DNA of 20,563 nt. Source: DATFWC01 sp045801465 (GTDB lineage: Bacteria > Pseudomonadota > Alphaproteobacteria > Rhizobiales > Xanthobacteraceae). The stretch is taken from NCBI GenBank assembly GCA_045801465.1, contig JBJMSU010000198.1, forward strand, positions 1-20,563, in the 5' to 3' direction. The position numbers were made by a program, and so were the translations under genes. Below the pieces are notes generated by a model that saw only the letters and a program-made list of their open reading frames with translations, made no database searches and was not told the DNA's origin. Shown here piece by piece: positions 1 through 7,154 of this stretch; the first letter of the stretch is position 1, and every line of letters starts with the position of its first letter.

Positions 1-595
1 TGCGGTCGGTGAGCCGCTCGACGAAAGCTTCGTCGATCTTGAGGCCGAACGGCGGGCCGGCGAAGTGCTCGCGGTTGCGCACGAACACGCTGCATTGGCC
101 CATCAGCCAGATCGCACTCAACAGCGCGTCCTGATCGGACGTGTCGGGCGGCAGGAAGCGGCGCACGAGATCGACCGCACGGCTCACGAACGGCGACGCG
201 CTGCTTGCCACGAACTGGCGCAGAACCTTGCTGGGACGCGCGCTCTCCCAGGCGAAGATGCGGACATAGCGGCTCATATCGTCGCGCCCGAGCATCGGCC
301 GCAGCTGCTGGTGGATGAAGCGGCGCAATGCCTCCTCGCGCGGCAGCGCGATCCCTTCTTCCGCACCGGACTCGTCGTTCATGAAGGCGGATACCGCGGT
401 GCGCAGGATCTCGCGGTAGAGCCCTTCCTTGCCGTCGAAATGGTAGGTGATGGCGGCTTGATTGACGCGCGCCTTGGCGACGATCGCCCGCACGGTCGTG
501 CCCTCGAATCCGTTCTCAGCAAACAGGTTGGTGGCCGCCTTGACGATGGCCTGCCGTGTATAGGCCGATGGCCGGTAGTCTGCGCGCGCGCCCAT
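1..595 (-). CDS. TetR-family repressor, CecR-like C-terminal domain (partial)
   Basis: This is a DNA-binding repressor whose C-terminus is cut off by the left edge of the window; 198 codons are visible. Residues about 11-61 form a typical TetR helix-turn-helix region, including FAENGFEGTTVRAI, the recognition-helix part VNQAAITYHF and KEGLYREIL. Residues about 85-180 resemble the CecR/YbiH (DUF1956) ligand domain, with WESARPS and a late helix AIWLMGQC. The ATG at 595 is chosen because AAGGA lies four bases upstream in the mRNA. A TTGCAG-N17-TATTGT promoter precedes it and an inverted repeat covers the expected transcription start, so the gene probably represses itself. It is divergent from a small membrane protein gene that has a related site before its start. 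The inducer cannot be read from the sequence. The TetR call is firm; the CecR subgroup is an inference from the C-terminal pattern. Confidence 0.9.
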   Translation of the reverse strand, partial: MGARADYRPSAYTRQAIVKAATNLFAENGFEGTTVRAIVAKARVNQAAITYHFDGKEGLYREILRTAVSAFMNDESGAEEGIALPREEALRRFIHQQLRPMLGRDDMSRYVRIFAWESARPSKVLRQFVASSASPFVSRAVDLVRRFLPPDTSDQDALLSAIWLMGQCSVFVRNREHFAGPPFGLKIDEAFVERLTDR

Positions 596-608
596 GCCGT
601 CCTTAAAT

Positions 609-626
609 TTCAAACACTTGTTTGAT
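609..626. promoter_or_regulatory. Operator-like inverted repeat 1 at the TetR gene promoter
   Basis: A perfect inverted repeat, TCAAAC-ACTT-GTTTGA, occupies 610-625, with one further flanking base on each side sharing the motif of the second site. It lies between the -10 box and the start codon of the leftward repressor gene and covers the expected transcription start. That position is typical of autorepression by a TetR protein. Binding by this repressor is inferred. Confidence 0.7.
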
Positions 627-628
627 TA

Positions 629-657
629 ACAATAGCGGCTCGATGCTGGCTCTGCAA
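629..657 (-). promoter_or_regulatory. Sigma70-like promoter of the TetR gene
   Basis: Read on the minus strand, a -35 box TTGCAG (652-657) and a -10 box TATTGT (629-634) are separated by exactly 17 bases. Transcription would start near 622, inside operator-like repeat 1, leaving a leader of roughly 27 bases before the ATG at 595. Confidence 0.6.
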
Positions 658-743
658 CCGTCTGTGACCAGCCCCTGAGGCTGCGCAATTCCGCAACAAC
701 GGCCATTTCACGTCATCCTTTCGCATAAAACGGCCGTTTGAAT

Positions 744-761
744 TTCAAATGTTCGTATGAA
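744..761. promoter_or_regulatory. Operator-like inverted repeat 2 before the small membrane gene
   Basis: TTCAAAT-GTTC-GTATGAA has the same half-site spacing as the repeat at 609-626, and the two share the pattern TTCAAAY-N2YY-GTWTGA. It is less symmetrical than the first. The palindrome TTTGAA-T-TTCAAA (737-749) overlaps it and adds another half-site. It ends 19 bases before the preferred start codon of the rightward gene, so the same repressor could control both directions. I do not see a convincing plus-strand promoter next to it. Confidence 0.5.
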
Positions 762-780
762 GTTTTGCAGGGGGTGGGAC

Positions 781-987
781 ATGACGGGACGCCCTGAATC
801 GCTGGTCGAGCCGCTGTCGCGCTTCGTGCTCGAGGTGTTGCCTTGGGCGCTGTCGGCACTCATCGGGCTCTATCTGGTCTGGGGCTTCTGGTCCGCACCG
901 GCGGCGGCCGGACCAGAGCTTAAGCCGGTGGCAGGCTTGAGTGTGTCAGGTGGCCCGACGGCGCGTCCCACAATCCGACCAATGTGA
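781..987 (+). CDS. Small single-helix membrane protein, unknown function
   Basis: This encodes a 68-residue protein that I do not recognise. Residues about 14-36 (VLEVLPWALSALIGLYLVWGF) form one strong hydrophobic segment. A Pro/Gly/Ala-rich hydrophilic tail follows. An in-frame ATG at 757 would add eight residues, but it falls inside operator-like repeat 2. The ATG at 781 has a GGGGGTGGGA Shine-Dalgarno stretch just upstream and is preferred. The gene faces away from the TetR gene, which suggests it is a target of that repressor, perhaps an accessory subunit or stress peptide of the membrane. Third positions are mostly G or C as in neighbouring genes. Function is unknown; expression is inferred from context and coding bias. 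Confidence 0.55.
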   Translation: MTGRPESLVEPLSRFVLEVLPWALSALIGLYLVWGFWSAPAAAGPELKPVAGLSVSGGPTARPTIRPM

Positions 988-993
988 CGAGCC

Positions 994-1185
994 ATGACGC
1001 GGGCACGGGTCATCGCCATCGTCCATCGGCACGCCGCGCCGCGTCACGCGGCGCCGTCGCGCGTCGTGCGCGATCTGCAGCGATGGTGGCACGCGCTCGT
1101 GAACCACCTGCTCGACCCCTATCGGCCGGAGCGCCACTACATGCGCGGCCCCGGTCCGAAATGGCGGGAAAAACACCGGCGCTGA
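994..1185 (+). CDS. Possible small basic protein, unknown function
   Basis: A 63-codon frame starts six bases after the stop of the small membrane gene, a spacing that suggests an operon and coupled translation. The product is strongly basic and rich in Arg, His and Trp, with a central DLQRWWHALVNHLLDPYRPE stretch that could form an amphipathic helix and a tail WREKHRR. There is no signal peptide or membrane segment that I can defend. Third positions are about 85 percent G or C, which supports coding, but only a weak GAG precedes the ATG. In such a GC-rich genome a frame of this length can arise by chance. It ends 14 bases before the convergent end of the next gene. Confidence 0.35.
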   Translation: MTRARVIAIVHRHAAPRHAAPSRVVRDLQRWWHALVNHLLDPYRPERHYMRGPGPKWREKHRR

Positions 1186-1199
1186 TGCGCGTCGCGTCT

Positions 1200-1640
1200 T
1201 CAATACTCCTCCGGGCAAGGATCGACGATCTTCCACAGCTCGGCACCGTTCTTGAGGTGCTTCATCTGCGGGGTGAGGCCGCCGTGCCGGGCGACCCAGT
1301 CCTTGACGGATTTGGGATAGACCGACATCAGTTCGGCCGTGCCGGAGACGCTGGTCACCCGGACGCCGGCCGTCCAGCGCTTGTCATAATGGGCCTGATG
1401 GAACCCGAGGCTTGCCCGCGGCGTGACGCAGACTTGGCGCAGCGGAACCATGCCGAGGAGGAGGGTGCAGGCGGAATTGCAGGTGCCGTCGATGACGATG
1501 CGCTCGCCCTTGTCGCGGATGCGCGCATATTTGGCCTTGTAGTGGTCGACATAACCACCCTGATCCTGCGTGATCCTCAGATCCGCGGACGCCGGCACCG
1601 TCAGGGCGAGGAGGACAGCGAGGCTTGCAATCCGCATCAT
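1200..1640 (-). CDS. Secreted ClpP/crotonase-like small protein
   Basis: A 146-residue protein with a clear signal peptide (residues 1-19, cleavage expected after PASA). It should act in the periplasm. The mature part carries ERIVIDGTCNSACTLLLG (about 47-63) and then VCVTPRASLGFHQAH (about 70-84). This is the pattern of ClpP/crotonase-fold proteins, where a strand leads to a nucleophile turn and a His follows; Ser56 and His81 or His84 are the candidate catalytic residues. Four cysteines remain in the mature part (54, 58, 71, 142), so disulfides are possible. It is much shorter than ClpP (about 200 residues) and no catalytic Asp is evident to me. Two ATGs are adjacent (1640 and 1637). Short proteins of this kind occur in Bradyrhizobium relatives, usually as hypothetical proteins. 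The fold is inferred from motifs; substrate and activity are unknown. Confidence 0.7.
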   Translation of the reverse strand: MMRIASLAVLLALTVPASADLRITQDQGGYVDHYKAKYARIRDKGERIVIDGTCNSACTLLLGMVPLRQVCVTPRASLGFHQAHYDKRWTAGVRVTSVSGTAELMSVYPKSVKDWVARHGGLTPQMKHLKNGAELWKIVDPCPEEY

Positions 1641-1670
1641 ACGCTTAAACTCGACCCGACCATCAGCACC

Positions 1671-1686
1671 TGCCGCGCGCGCGGCA
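1671..1686. repeat. Perfect 16-base palindrome
   Basis: TGCCGCGCGCGCGGCA is a perfect palindrome in the gene-free stretch between the secreted ClpP-like gene (start at 1640, minus strand) and rpsB. It lies 31-46 bases upstream of the minus-strand start, a position that would suit an operator or a leader hairpin. Alternating GC runs arise easily in GC-rich DNA, so a function is not assured. Confidence 0.35.
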
Positions 1687-1804
1687 AAACTTAGTCATGT
1701 TGCCTTTTCGTTAAAGCTTGATGAACCGGAACGCCGCGTCGTTGGCGGCAGCAAAGCGACCATATCGAGGCCGCCACGTCGCGGCGCAATCCGGCCCAAT
1801 TCGC

Positions 1805-1833
1805 TTGCTTCCGCACGGCCGGATCGTTATATC
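1805..1833 (+). promoter_or_regulatory. Sigma70-like promoter for rpsB and its operon
   Basis: TTGCTT (1805-1810) and TATATC (1828-1833) are separated by exactly 17 bases. Transcription would start near 1840, giving a leader of about 90 bases before the rpsB ATG. This is the best promoter-like match in the gene-free stretch 1641-1931 and fits a strongly expressed ribosomal protein gene. The remainder of that stretch holds no gene I can support. Confidence 0.55.
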
Positions 1834-1931
1834 CGCGCCATCTCACACGCGGACTTATGGCCAAAAGCCATCCGGTGGCGCCGGCTCAGGCCGGAGCTGA
1901 CTGGTCCGCGGCGGCTCAACCGGAGAAGATC

Positions 1932-2927
1932 ATGGCGCTGCCCGAGTTCTCGATGCGCCAGCTGTTAGAGGCTGGCGTCCATTTCGGCCATCAGGCCCAC
2001 CGCTGGAATCCGAAGATGTCCGAGTACATCTTCGGCACCCGCAACAACATCCACATCATCGACTTGGCGCAGACCGTGCCGATGTTCCATCGCGCGCTGC
2101 AGGCCGTCAGCGATACGGTTGCCAAAGGCGGCCGCATCCTGTTCGTCGGCACCAAACGGCAGGCGCAGGATTCCGTCGCCGATGCCGCCAAGCGCTCCGC
2201 CCAGTACTACGTGAACTCGCGCTGGCTCGGTGGCACGCTCACCAACTGGAAGACGATTTCCGAATCGATCAAGCGGCTGCGCAAGCTCGAAGAGATGCTG
2301 AGCTCGGGCGAAGCTCACGGCTACACCAAGAAGGAGCGTCTGACGCTGCAACGCGAGCGCGACAAGCTCGACCGTGCGCTTGGCGGCATCAAGGACATGG
2401 GCGGCGTGCCCGACCTCCTGTTCGTGATCGACACCAACAAGGAGGACATCGCCATCAAGGAGGCCAAGCGGCTTGGCCTGCCGGTCGCCGCCGTGGTCGA
2501 CACCAATTGCGACCCCAACGGCATCACCTATCCGGTGCCGGGCAACGACGACGCCAGCAGGGCCATCACGCTCTACTGCGACCTGATCGCGCGGGCCGCG
2601 ATCGACGGCATCTCGCGCGCGCAGGGCGAGCTCGGCGTCGACGTGGGTGCTGCCGCAGAGCCGATCGCCGAGCCGCTGCCGGCGCAGACCGAATGGACGA
2701 CGTTCCAGCCGCTCTCCGGCCCGCGCGGGGTCGCCGAGGACTTGAGAAAGCTCTCCGGCGTCTCGGGAACAATCGAGAAGCGGCTCAACGATCTCGGCAT
2801 CTTCCACTATTGGCAGATCGCCGAGCTGGGGCCGGAAGACGCCCACAAGATCGGCGAGGAAGTGGGGCTCCCCGGTCGCGTCGAAGGCTGGATCGCGCAG
2901 GCGAAGCAGTTCGTCGCGGCGGAGTGA
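1932..2927 (+). CDS. rpsB: 30S ribosomal protein S2
   Basis: Ribosomal protein S2 of the small subunit, 331 residues. The N-terminus MALPEFSMRQLLEAGVHFGH and motifs RWNPKMSEYIFG, FVGTKRQAQ, SRWLGGTLTNW, GGVPDLLFVID and VAAVVDTNCDP are diagnostic. The ATG at 1932 is chosen because conserved homology begins there and GGAG lies just upstream; an in-frame ATG at 1857 would only add non-conserved residues. The E. coli protein is 241 residues. The extra length is a C-terminal tail from about residue 232: an acidic, Ala/Pro-rich linker, then about 270-329, a helix-hairpin-helix-like module (DLRKLSGVSGTIEKRLNDLG, later LPGRVEGWIAQAKQ). Similar tails are known on alphaproteobacterial S2 and L21. It is the first gene of the rpsB-tsf unit. 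Identity is certain; the role of the tail is not known to me. Confidence 0.98.
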   Translation: MALPEFSMRQLLEAGVHFGHQAHRWNPKMSEYIFGTRNNIHIIDLAQTVPMFHRALQAVSDTVAKGGRILFVGTKRQAQDSVADAAKRSAQYYVNSRWLGGTLTNWKTISESIKRLRKLEEMLSSGEAHGYTKKERLTLQRERDKLDRALGGIKDMGGVPDLLFVIDTNKEDIAIKEAKRLGLPVAAVVDTNCDPNGITYPVPGNDDASRAITLYCDLIARAAIDGISRAQGELGVDVGAAAEPIAEPLPAQTEWTTFQPLSGPRGVAEDLRKLSGVSGTIEKRLNDLGIFHYWQIAELGPEDAHKIGEEVGLPGRVEGWIAQAKQFVAAE

Positions 2928-2942
2928 TTTTCGTGCTCGCGC

Positions 2943-2961
2943 GCCGCCGTCACGCGGCGGC
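2943..2961 (+). promoter_or_regulatory. Stem-loop in the rpsB-tsf intergenic region
   Basis: GCCGCCG (2943-2949), TCACG loop and CGGCGGC (2955-2961) form a perfect seven-pair GC stem 15 bases after the rpsB stop. No T-run follows, so it is not a standard intrinsic terminator. It could protect the rpsB message end or attenuate read-through into tsf. Confidence 0.5.
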
Positions 2962-2989
2962 CCGCAGCGTGTCATCAAGATTGTGATGC

Positions 2990-3019
2990 ATTCCGGCGCG
3001 CCGGTTGGCACCGCGGAAT
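2990..3019 (+). promoter_or_regulatory. Second inverted repeat in the tsf leader
   Basis: ATTCCG (2990-2995) pairs with CGGAAT (3014-3019), enclosing the self-complementary CCGGCGCGCCGG (2993-3004), so alternative folds are possible. It ends about ten bases before the tsf Shine-Dalgarno (AGGGA, 3030-3034), a position where structure could tune tsf translation. Function is inferred. Confidence 0.35.
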
Positions 3020-3041
3020 GAAGTTCAGCAGGGATTTACGA

Positions 3042-3965
3042 ATGGCCGAGATCACCGCCCAGATGGTGAAGGAGCTGCGCGATCGGACCGGCGCCGGCAT
3101 GATGGATTGCAAGGCGGCGCTCAACGAGACCGGCGGTGACATCGAGGCCGCGGTCGACCTGCTGCGCAAGAAGGGCTTGGCCAAGGCGGCGAAAAAGGCC
3201 GGCCGCGTGGCGGCGGAAGGGCTGATTGCGGTCGCGGTCGGACCGAACAAGGGCGTTGTCGTCGAGGTCAACTCGGAGACCGACTTCGTGGCGCGCAACG
3301 AGCAATTCCAGAAGCTGGTGAAGACGATCGCCGATGTCGCGCTCAAGGTCGGCGCCAACGTCGAGACCATTAAAGCGGCAAAGGTCGGCAACGAGACGGT
3401 CGCCGATGCGATTTCGTCGGCGGTCGCCACCATCGGCGAGAACATCACGCTGCGCCGTGCGGCCGAGGTGTCGGTGGGAAAGGGCGTGGTGGCGAGCTAC
3501 GTGCACAATGCAGTGGTGCCCAACCTTGGCAAAATCGGCGTGCTGGTGGCGCTCGAATCCACCGGCAAGCCCGATGACCTGGGAACGCATGGCCGCCAGG
3601 TTGCGATGCACGTGGCCTCGGCCAATCCACAGGCGCTCGACCCGGCAGGCCTCGATCCGGCGGTCGTCGCGCGCGAGCGGGACGTGGTGGCCGAAAAGGC
3701 GAAGGCGCAGGGCAAGCCCGCCAACGTCATGGAAAAGATCGTCGAGTCTGGACTGAAGACCTTCTACAAGGAGGTCTGCCTGCATGATCAGCCCTTCGTG
3801 TTCGACGACAAGAGGTCGGTCGCTCAGGCGCTGAAGGAAGCGGAAGGAAAGGTCGGCGGACCGATCAAGATCGTCGGCTATGTGCGCTTTGCCCTGGGCG
3901 AGGGGATCGACCGGCCGGATGACGATTTCGGCGGCGAAGTGGCGGCCATGGCCGGCAAGAAGTGA
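3042..3965 (+). CDS. tsf: Translation elongation factor Ts
   Basis: EF-Ts, the guanine nucleotide exchange factor that releases GDP from EF-Tu in the cytoplasm; 307 residues, against 283 in E. coli. The N-terminal domain (MAEITAQMVKELRDRTGAGM, then MDCKAAL) is a UBA-like helix bundle. The TDFVARN motif at residues 80-86 holds the Asp81-Phe82 pair that, in the E. coli protein, inserts near the EF-Tu magnesium site. The C-terminal part carries KTFYKEVCLHDQPFV. The ATG at 3042 is chosen because AGGGA lies seven bases upstream and the family N-terminus starts there; an upstream in-frame ATG at 3018 has no support. It follows rpsB by 114 bases with two RNA stem-loops between them, the widespread bacterial rpsB-tsf arrangement. 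Confidence 0.98.
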   Translation: MAEITAQMVKELRDRTGAGMMDCKAALNETGGDIEAAVDLLRKKGLAKAAKKAGRVAAEGLIAVAVGPNKGVVVEVNSETDFVARNEQFQKLVKTIADVALKVGANVETIKAAKVGNETVADAISSAVATIGENITLRRAAEVSVGKGVVASYVHNAVVPNLGKIGVLVALESTGKPDDLGTHGRQVAMHVASANPQALDPAGLDPAVVARERDVVAEKAKAQGKPANVMEKIVESGLKTFYKEVCLHDQPFVFDDKRSVAQALKEAEGKVGGPIKIVGYVRFALGEGIDRPDDDFGGEVAAMAGKK

Positions 3966-4112
3966 CACCCATGCTTTCCCCGACGATGCAGCGCGCGAGC
4001 GAGCGGGGCAAGAAAATGGATTCGGCGGCGGCTTTCCGGGTCCGCTACCTGCGTCTCTCGGCCGCCGCTCTTCGGCCCGTCCGATGCACGGCATCTCAGC
4101 GCGGGCGCCGGC

Positions 4113-4826
4113 ATGGTTGATCCCGCCTACAAACGCACCATCGTCAAAGTCTCCGGAGAGGCGCTGGCCGGGTCGGGGGGTTACGGCATCCACCAACCGA
4201 CGATCGACCGCATCGCCGCCGATCTCGTCCGTTCGCGCGCGCTCGGCGTCGCGCTCGGCGTGGTGGTGGGCGGCGGCAACATTTTGCGCGGGGTAGCGGT
4301 CTCGGGCGCGGGGCTGCCGCGCGCCACCGCCGATGCCATGGGCATGCTGGCGACCGTGGTCAACGGCTTGGTTCTCGAGGCGGCGATCGAGCGGGCCGGC
4401 GCATCGGCGCGCACCATGTCGGCGCTGGCCATGCCGCAGGTGTGTGAGACCTACGAGCGGCAGCGGGCGCTGCGCCATCTGGCCGAGGAACGCATCGTGG
4501 TATTTGCCGGCGGCACCGGCAATCCGTTCTTCACCACCGACACGACCGCGGTGCTGCGCGCCGTCGAGATGGGCTGCGGTGCGGTGCTCAAAGCCACCAA
4601 TGTCGACGGGGTCTATTCGGCCGATCCTAAGAAAGACCCCGCCGCCCAGCGCTTCGATCGGATCTCGCATGAGGAGGCGATCAAGCGCGATCTCAAAGTG
4701 ATGGATGCCACCGCCTTCGCGCTTGCCCGCGAGAACCTTATGCCTATCATCGTGTTCTCGATCGCAGCGGCCGACGCGATCGAAGCCGTATTGCGGGGGA
4801 GGGGACGCGCGACGATCGTTGGTTGA
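4113..4826 (+). CDS. pyrH: UMP kinase
   Basis: UMP kinase of the amino acid kinase fold; it phosphorylates UMP to UDP with ATP in the cytoplasm and feeds RNA, DNA and UDP-sugar synthesis. It is 237 residues, the usual length. Visible motifs: KVSGEAL (12-18) at the phosphate-binding start, GGGN (53-56) and DAMGMLAT (74-81) in the UMP site, FAGGTGNPFFTTDT (131-144) and the nucleotide-site segment KATNVDGVYSADP (160-172). The Shine-Dalgarno is weak. The 147 bases after tsf show no clear promoter or terminator, so pyrH is probably read with tsf. UDP-GlcNAc for lipid A, made further along this same block, depends ultimately on its product. Confidence 0.97.
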   Translation: MVDPAYKRTIVKVSGEALAGSGGYGIHQPTIDRIAADLVRSRALGVALGVVVGGGNILRGVAVSGAGLPRATADAMGMLATVVNGLVLEAAIERAGASARTMSALAMPQVCETYERQRALRHLAEERIVVFAGGTGNPFFTTDTTAVLRAVEMGCGAVLKATNVDGVYSADPKKDPAAQRFDRISHEEAIKRDLKVMDATAFALARENLMPIIVFSIAAADAIEAVLRGRGRATIVG

Positions 4827-4905
4827 GCCTGTGCGGCCCAGCCGAGCCGACCGGCCTCGATCAGTTCACAGCCGATGCCGAATTTCAGATGATTGAGAGG
4901 CAGCC

Positions 4906-5469
4906 ATGGCAACTCCAACCCACGACCTTGCTGAATTGAAGCGCCGCATGCACGGCGCGCTCGTGGTGCTCAAGCAGGAGCTCGCCGGGCTGCGCACCGG
5001 ACGCGCTTCGCCGCATCTGCTCGATCCGGTGCAGGTCGATGCCTACGGCACGCACATGCCGCTCAACCAGGTCGCCACGATCAGCGTGCCGGAGCCGCGG
5101 CTCATCAACGTTCAGGTATGGGACAGGTCATTGGTCCACGCGGTGGAAAAGGCGATCATCAATGCCAATCTCGGGCTCTCGCCGGCGACCGAAGGTCAGG
5201 TGCTGCGCTTGCGCATTCCGGAGCTGAACGAGGAACGGCGCAAGGAGCTCGTCAAGGTCGCCCACAAATACGCGGAGAATGCGCGGGTCGCGGTACGGCA
5301 TGTGCGGCGCGACGGTCTCGACGTCCTGAAAAGGCTGGAAAAGGATCACAAGATCAGCGAGGACGACCACAAGCATCAGGGCGATCTGGTGCAGAAGGCA
5401 ACCGATGAGGCGATCAGCGAAGTCGACCAGGCGCTTGCCGCCAAGGAAAAAGAGATCATGACGGTGTAA
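4906..5469 (+). CDS. frr: Ribosome recycling factor
   Basis: Ribosome recycling factor, 187 residues (usual length about 185). With EF-G it splits the post-termination ribosome. The two-domain pattern is visible: a helical bundle from residues about 1-30 and 105-187, and a beta domain between. Diagnostic stretches are LRTGRASPHLLDPVQVDAYG, LNQVATISVPEPRL, INANLGLSPATEGQ, LRLRIPELNEERRKELVK and RHVRRDGLDVLKRLEKD. GAGAGG lies just upstream of the ATG. It sits 79 bases after pyrH, the common pyrH-frr pair, and leads into uppS. Confidence 0.98.
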   Translation: MATPTHDLAELKRRMHGALVVLKQELAGLRTGRASPHLLDPVQVDAYGTHMPLNQVATISVPEPRLINVQVWDRSLVHAVEKAIINANLGLSPATEGQVLRLRIPELNEERRKELVKVAHKYAENARVAVRHVRRDGLDVLKRLEKDHKISEDDHKHQGDLVQKATDEAISEVDQALAAKEKEIMTV

Positions 5470-5524
5470 GCCGCAAGGGCGCGAGCGTCCCGATTCTGAA
5501 GTTTGGCAATATCGAAGATTCGCA

Positions 5525-6283
5525 ATGTCGATGCCCGAGGTGCCGCTGACCGCTCTGCAAACGCCGTTCGAGGCGCCGCGGCACGTCGCCATCATAATGG
5601 ACGGCAACGGCCGCTGGGCGGCCGCGCGCGGCTTGCCGCGGAGCGAAGGTCATCGGCGCGGCGTCGAGGCGCTCCGCCGCACCGTCCGCGCCGCCGGAGA
5701 GCTCGGCATCGGCTTCCTGACCATCTTCTCCTTCAGCTCGGAGAACTGGACTCGTCCGCCCGCCGAGGTGCGCGATCTCATGGCGCTGCTGCGCCGCTTC
5801 ATCCGCAACGATCTCGCCGAGCTGCATGCCAATAACGTGCGCGTGCGCGTCATCGGCGAGCGCGCCGGCCTTGCGCCCGACATCCTGCGCCTGCTCGCCG
5901 AGGCGGAAGAGCTGACGCGGGGAAATGACGGGCTGGTGCTGGTGGTGGCGTTCAATTACGGCGCGCGTCAAGAGATCGCCCGCGCGGCGCGGCGGCTTGC
6001 CGCCGAGGTGCGGGACGGGCGCATCGAGCTCGAAGGGGTGACAGCCGACGCGCTGGCCCGCTTCCTTGACGCGCCGGATCTGCCCGATCCCGACCTCATC
6101 ATCCGCACCAGCGGCGAGCAGCGCCTGTCCAATTTCCTGCTGTGGCAGGCCGCCTATAGCGAGCTCGTGTTCGTTCCCGCGCATTGGCCCGACTTCGACC
6201 GCGCCGTCCTCGAGCAGGCGCTTGCCGAATACCGCCGCCGCGAGCGCCGGTTCGGAGGTCTCGTCGCGCAGACAGGTTCTTGA
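5525..6283 (+). CDS. uppS: Undecaprenyl diphosphate synthase (cis-prenyltransferase)
   Basis: Makes undecaprenyl diphosphate from farnesyl diphosphate and isopentenyl diphosphate; its product becomes the lipid carrier for peptidoglycan and O-antigen. 252 residues, family length. HVAIIMDGNGRWA (20-32) holds the catalytic Asp26. TIFSFSSENW and the C-terminal block DLIIRTSGEQRLSNFLLWQ, then YSELVFVPAHWPDF, are the classical family signatures. The start may be 5525 or the ATG two codons later. The stop codon is two bases before the GTG start proposed for cdsA, so the two are likely translated together. Confidence 0.97.
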   Translation: MSMPEVPLTALQTPFEAPRHVAIIMDGNGRWAAARGLPRSEGHRRGVEALRRTVRAAGELGIGFLTIFSFSSENWTRPPAEVRDLMALLRRFIRNDLAELHANNVRVRVIGERAGLAPDILRLLAEAEELTRGNDGLVLVVAFNYGARQEIARAARRLAAEVRDGRIELEGVTADALARFLDAPDLPDPDLIIRTSGEQRLSNFLLWQAAYSELVFVPAHWPDFDRAVLEQALAEYRRRERRFGGLVAQTGS

Positions 6284-6285
6284 GC

Positions 6286-7146
<861 letters not shown>

Positions 7147-7154
7147 TGAGAGCA

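Noticed and set aside
65..625. A 186-codon plus-strand frame at the left edge
   Set aside because: The other strand encodes a clear TetR protein over the same bases.
1857..1931. An upstream in-frame ATG that would lengthen S2 by 25 residues
   Set aside because: The added residues are not family-like, and the ATG at 1932 has a Shine-Dalgarno and the conserved N-terminus.
3036..4670. A 544-codon frame on the minus strand opposite tsf and pyrH
   Set aside because: It lies fully opposite two certain genes. Long antisense frames are a common result of G/C-rich third positions, and its translation looks like nothing conserved.
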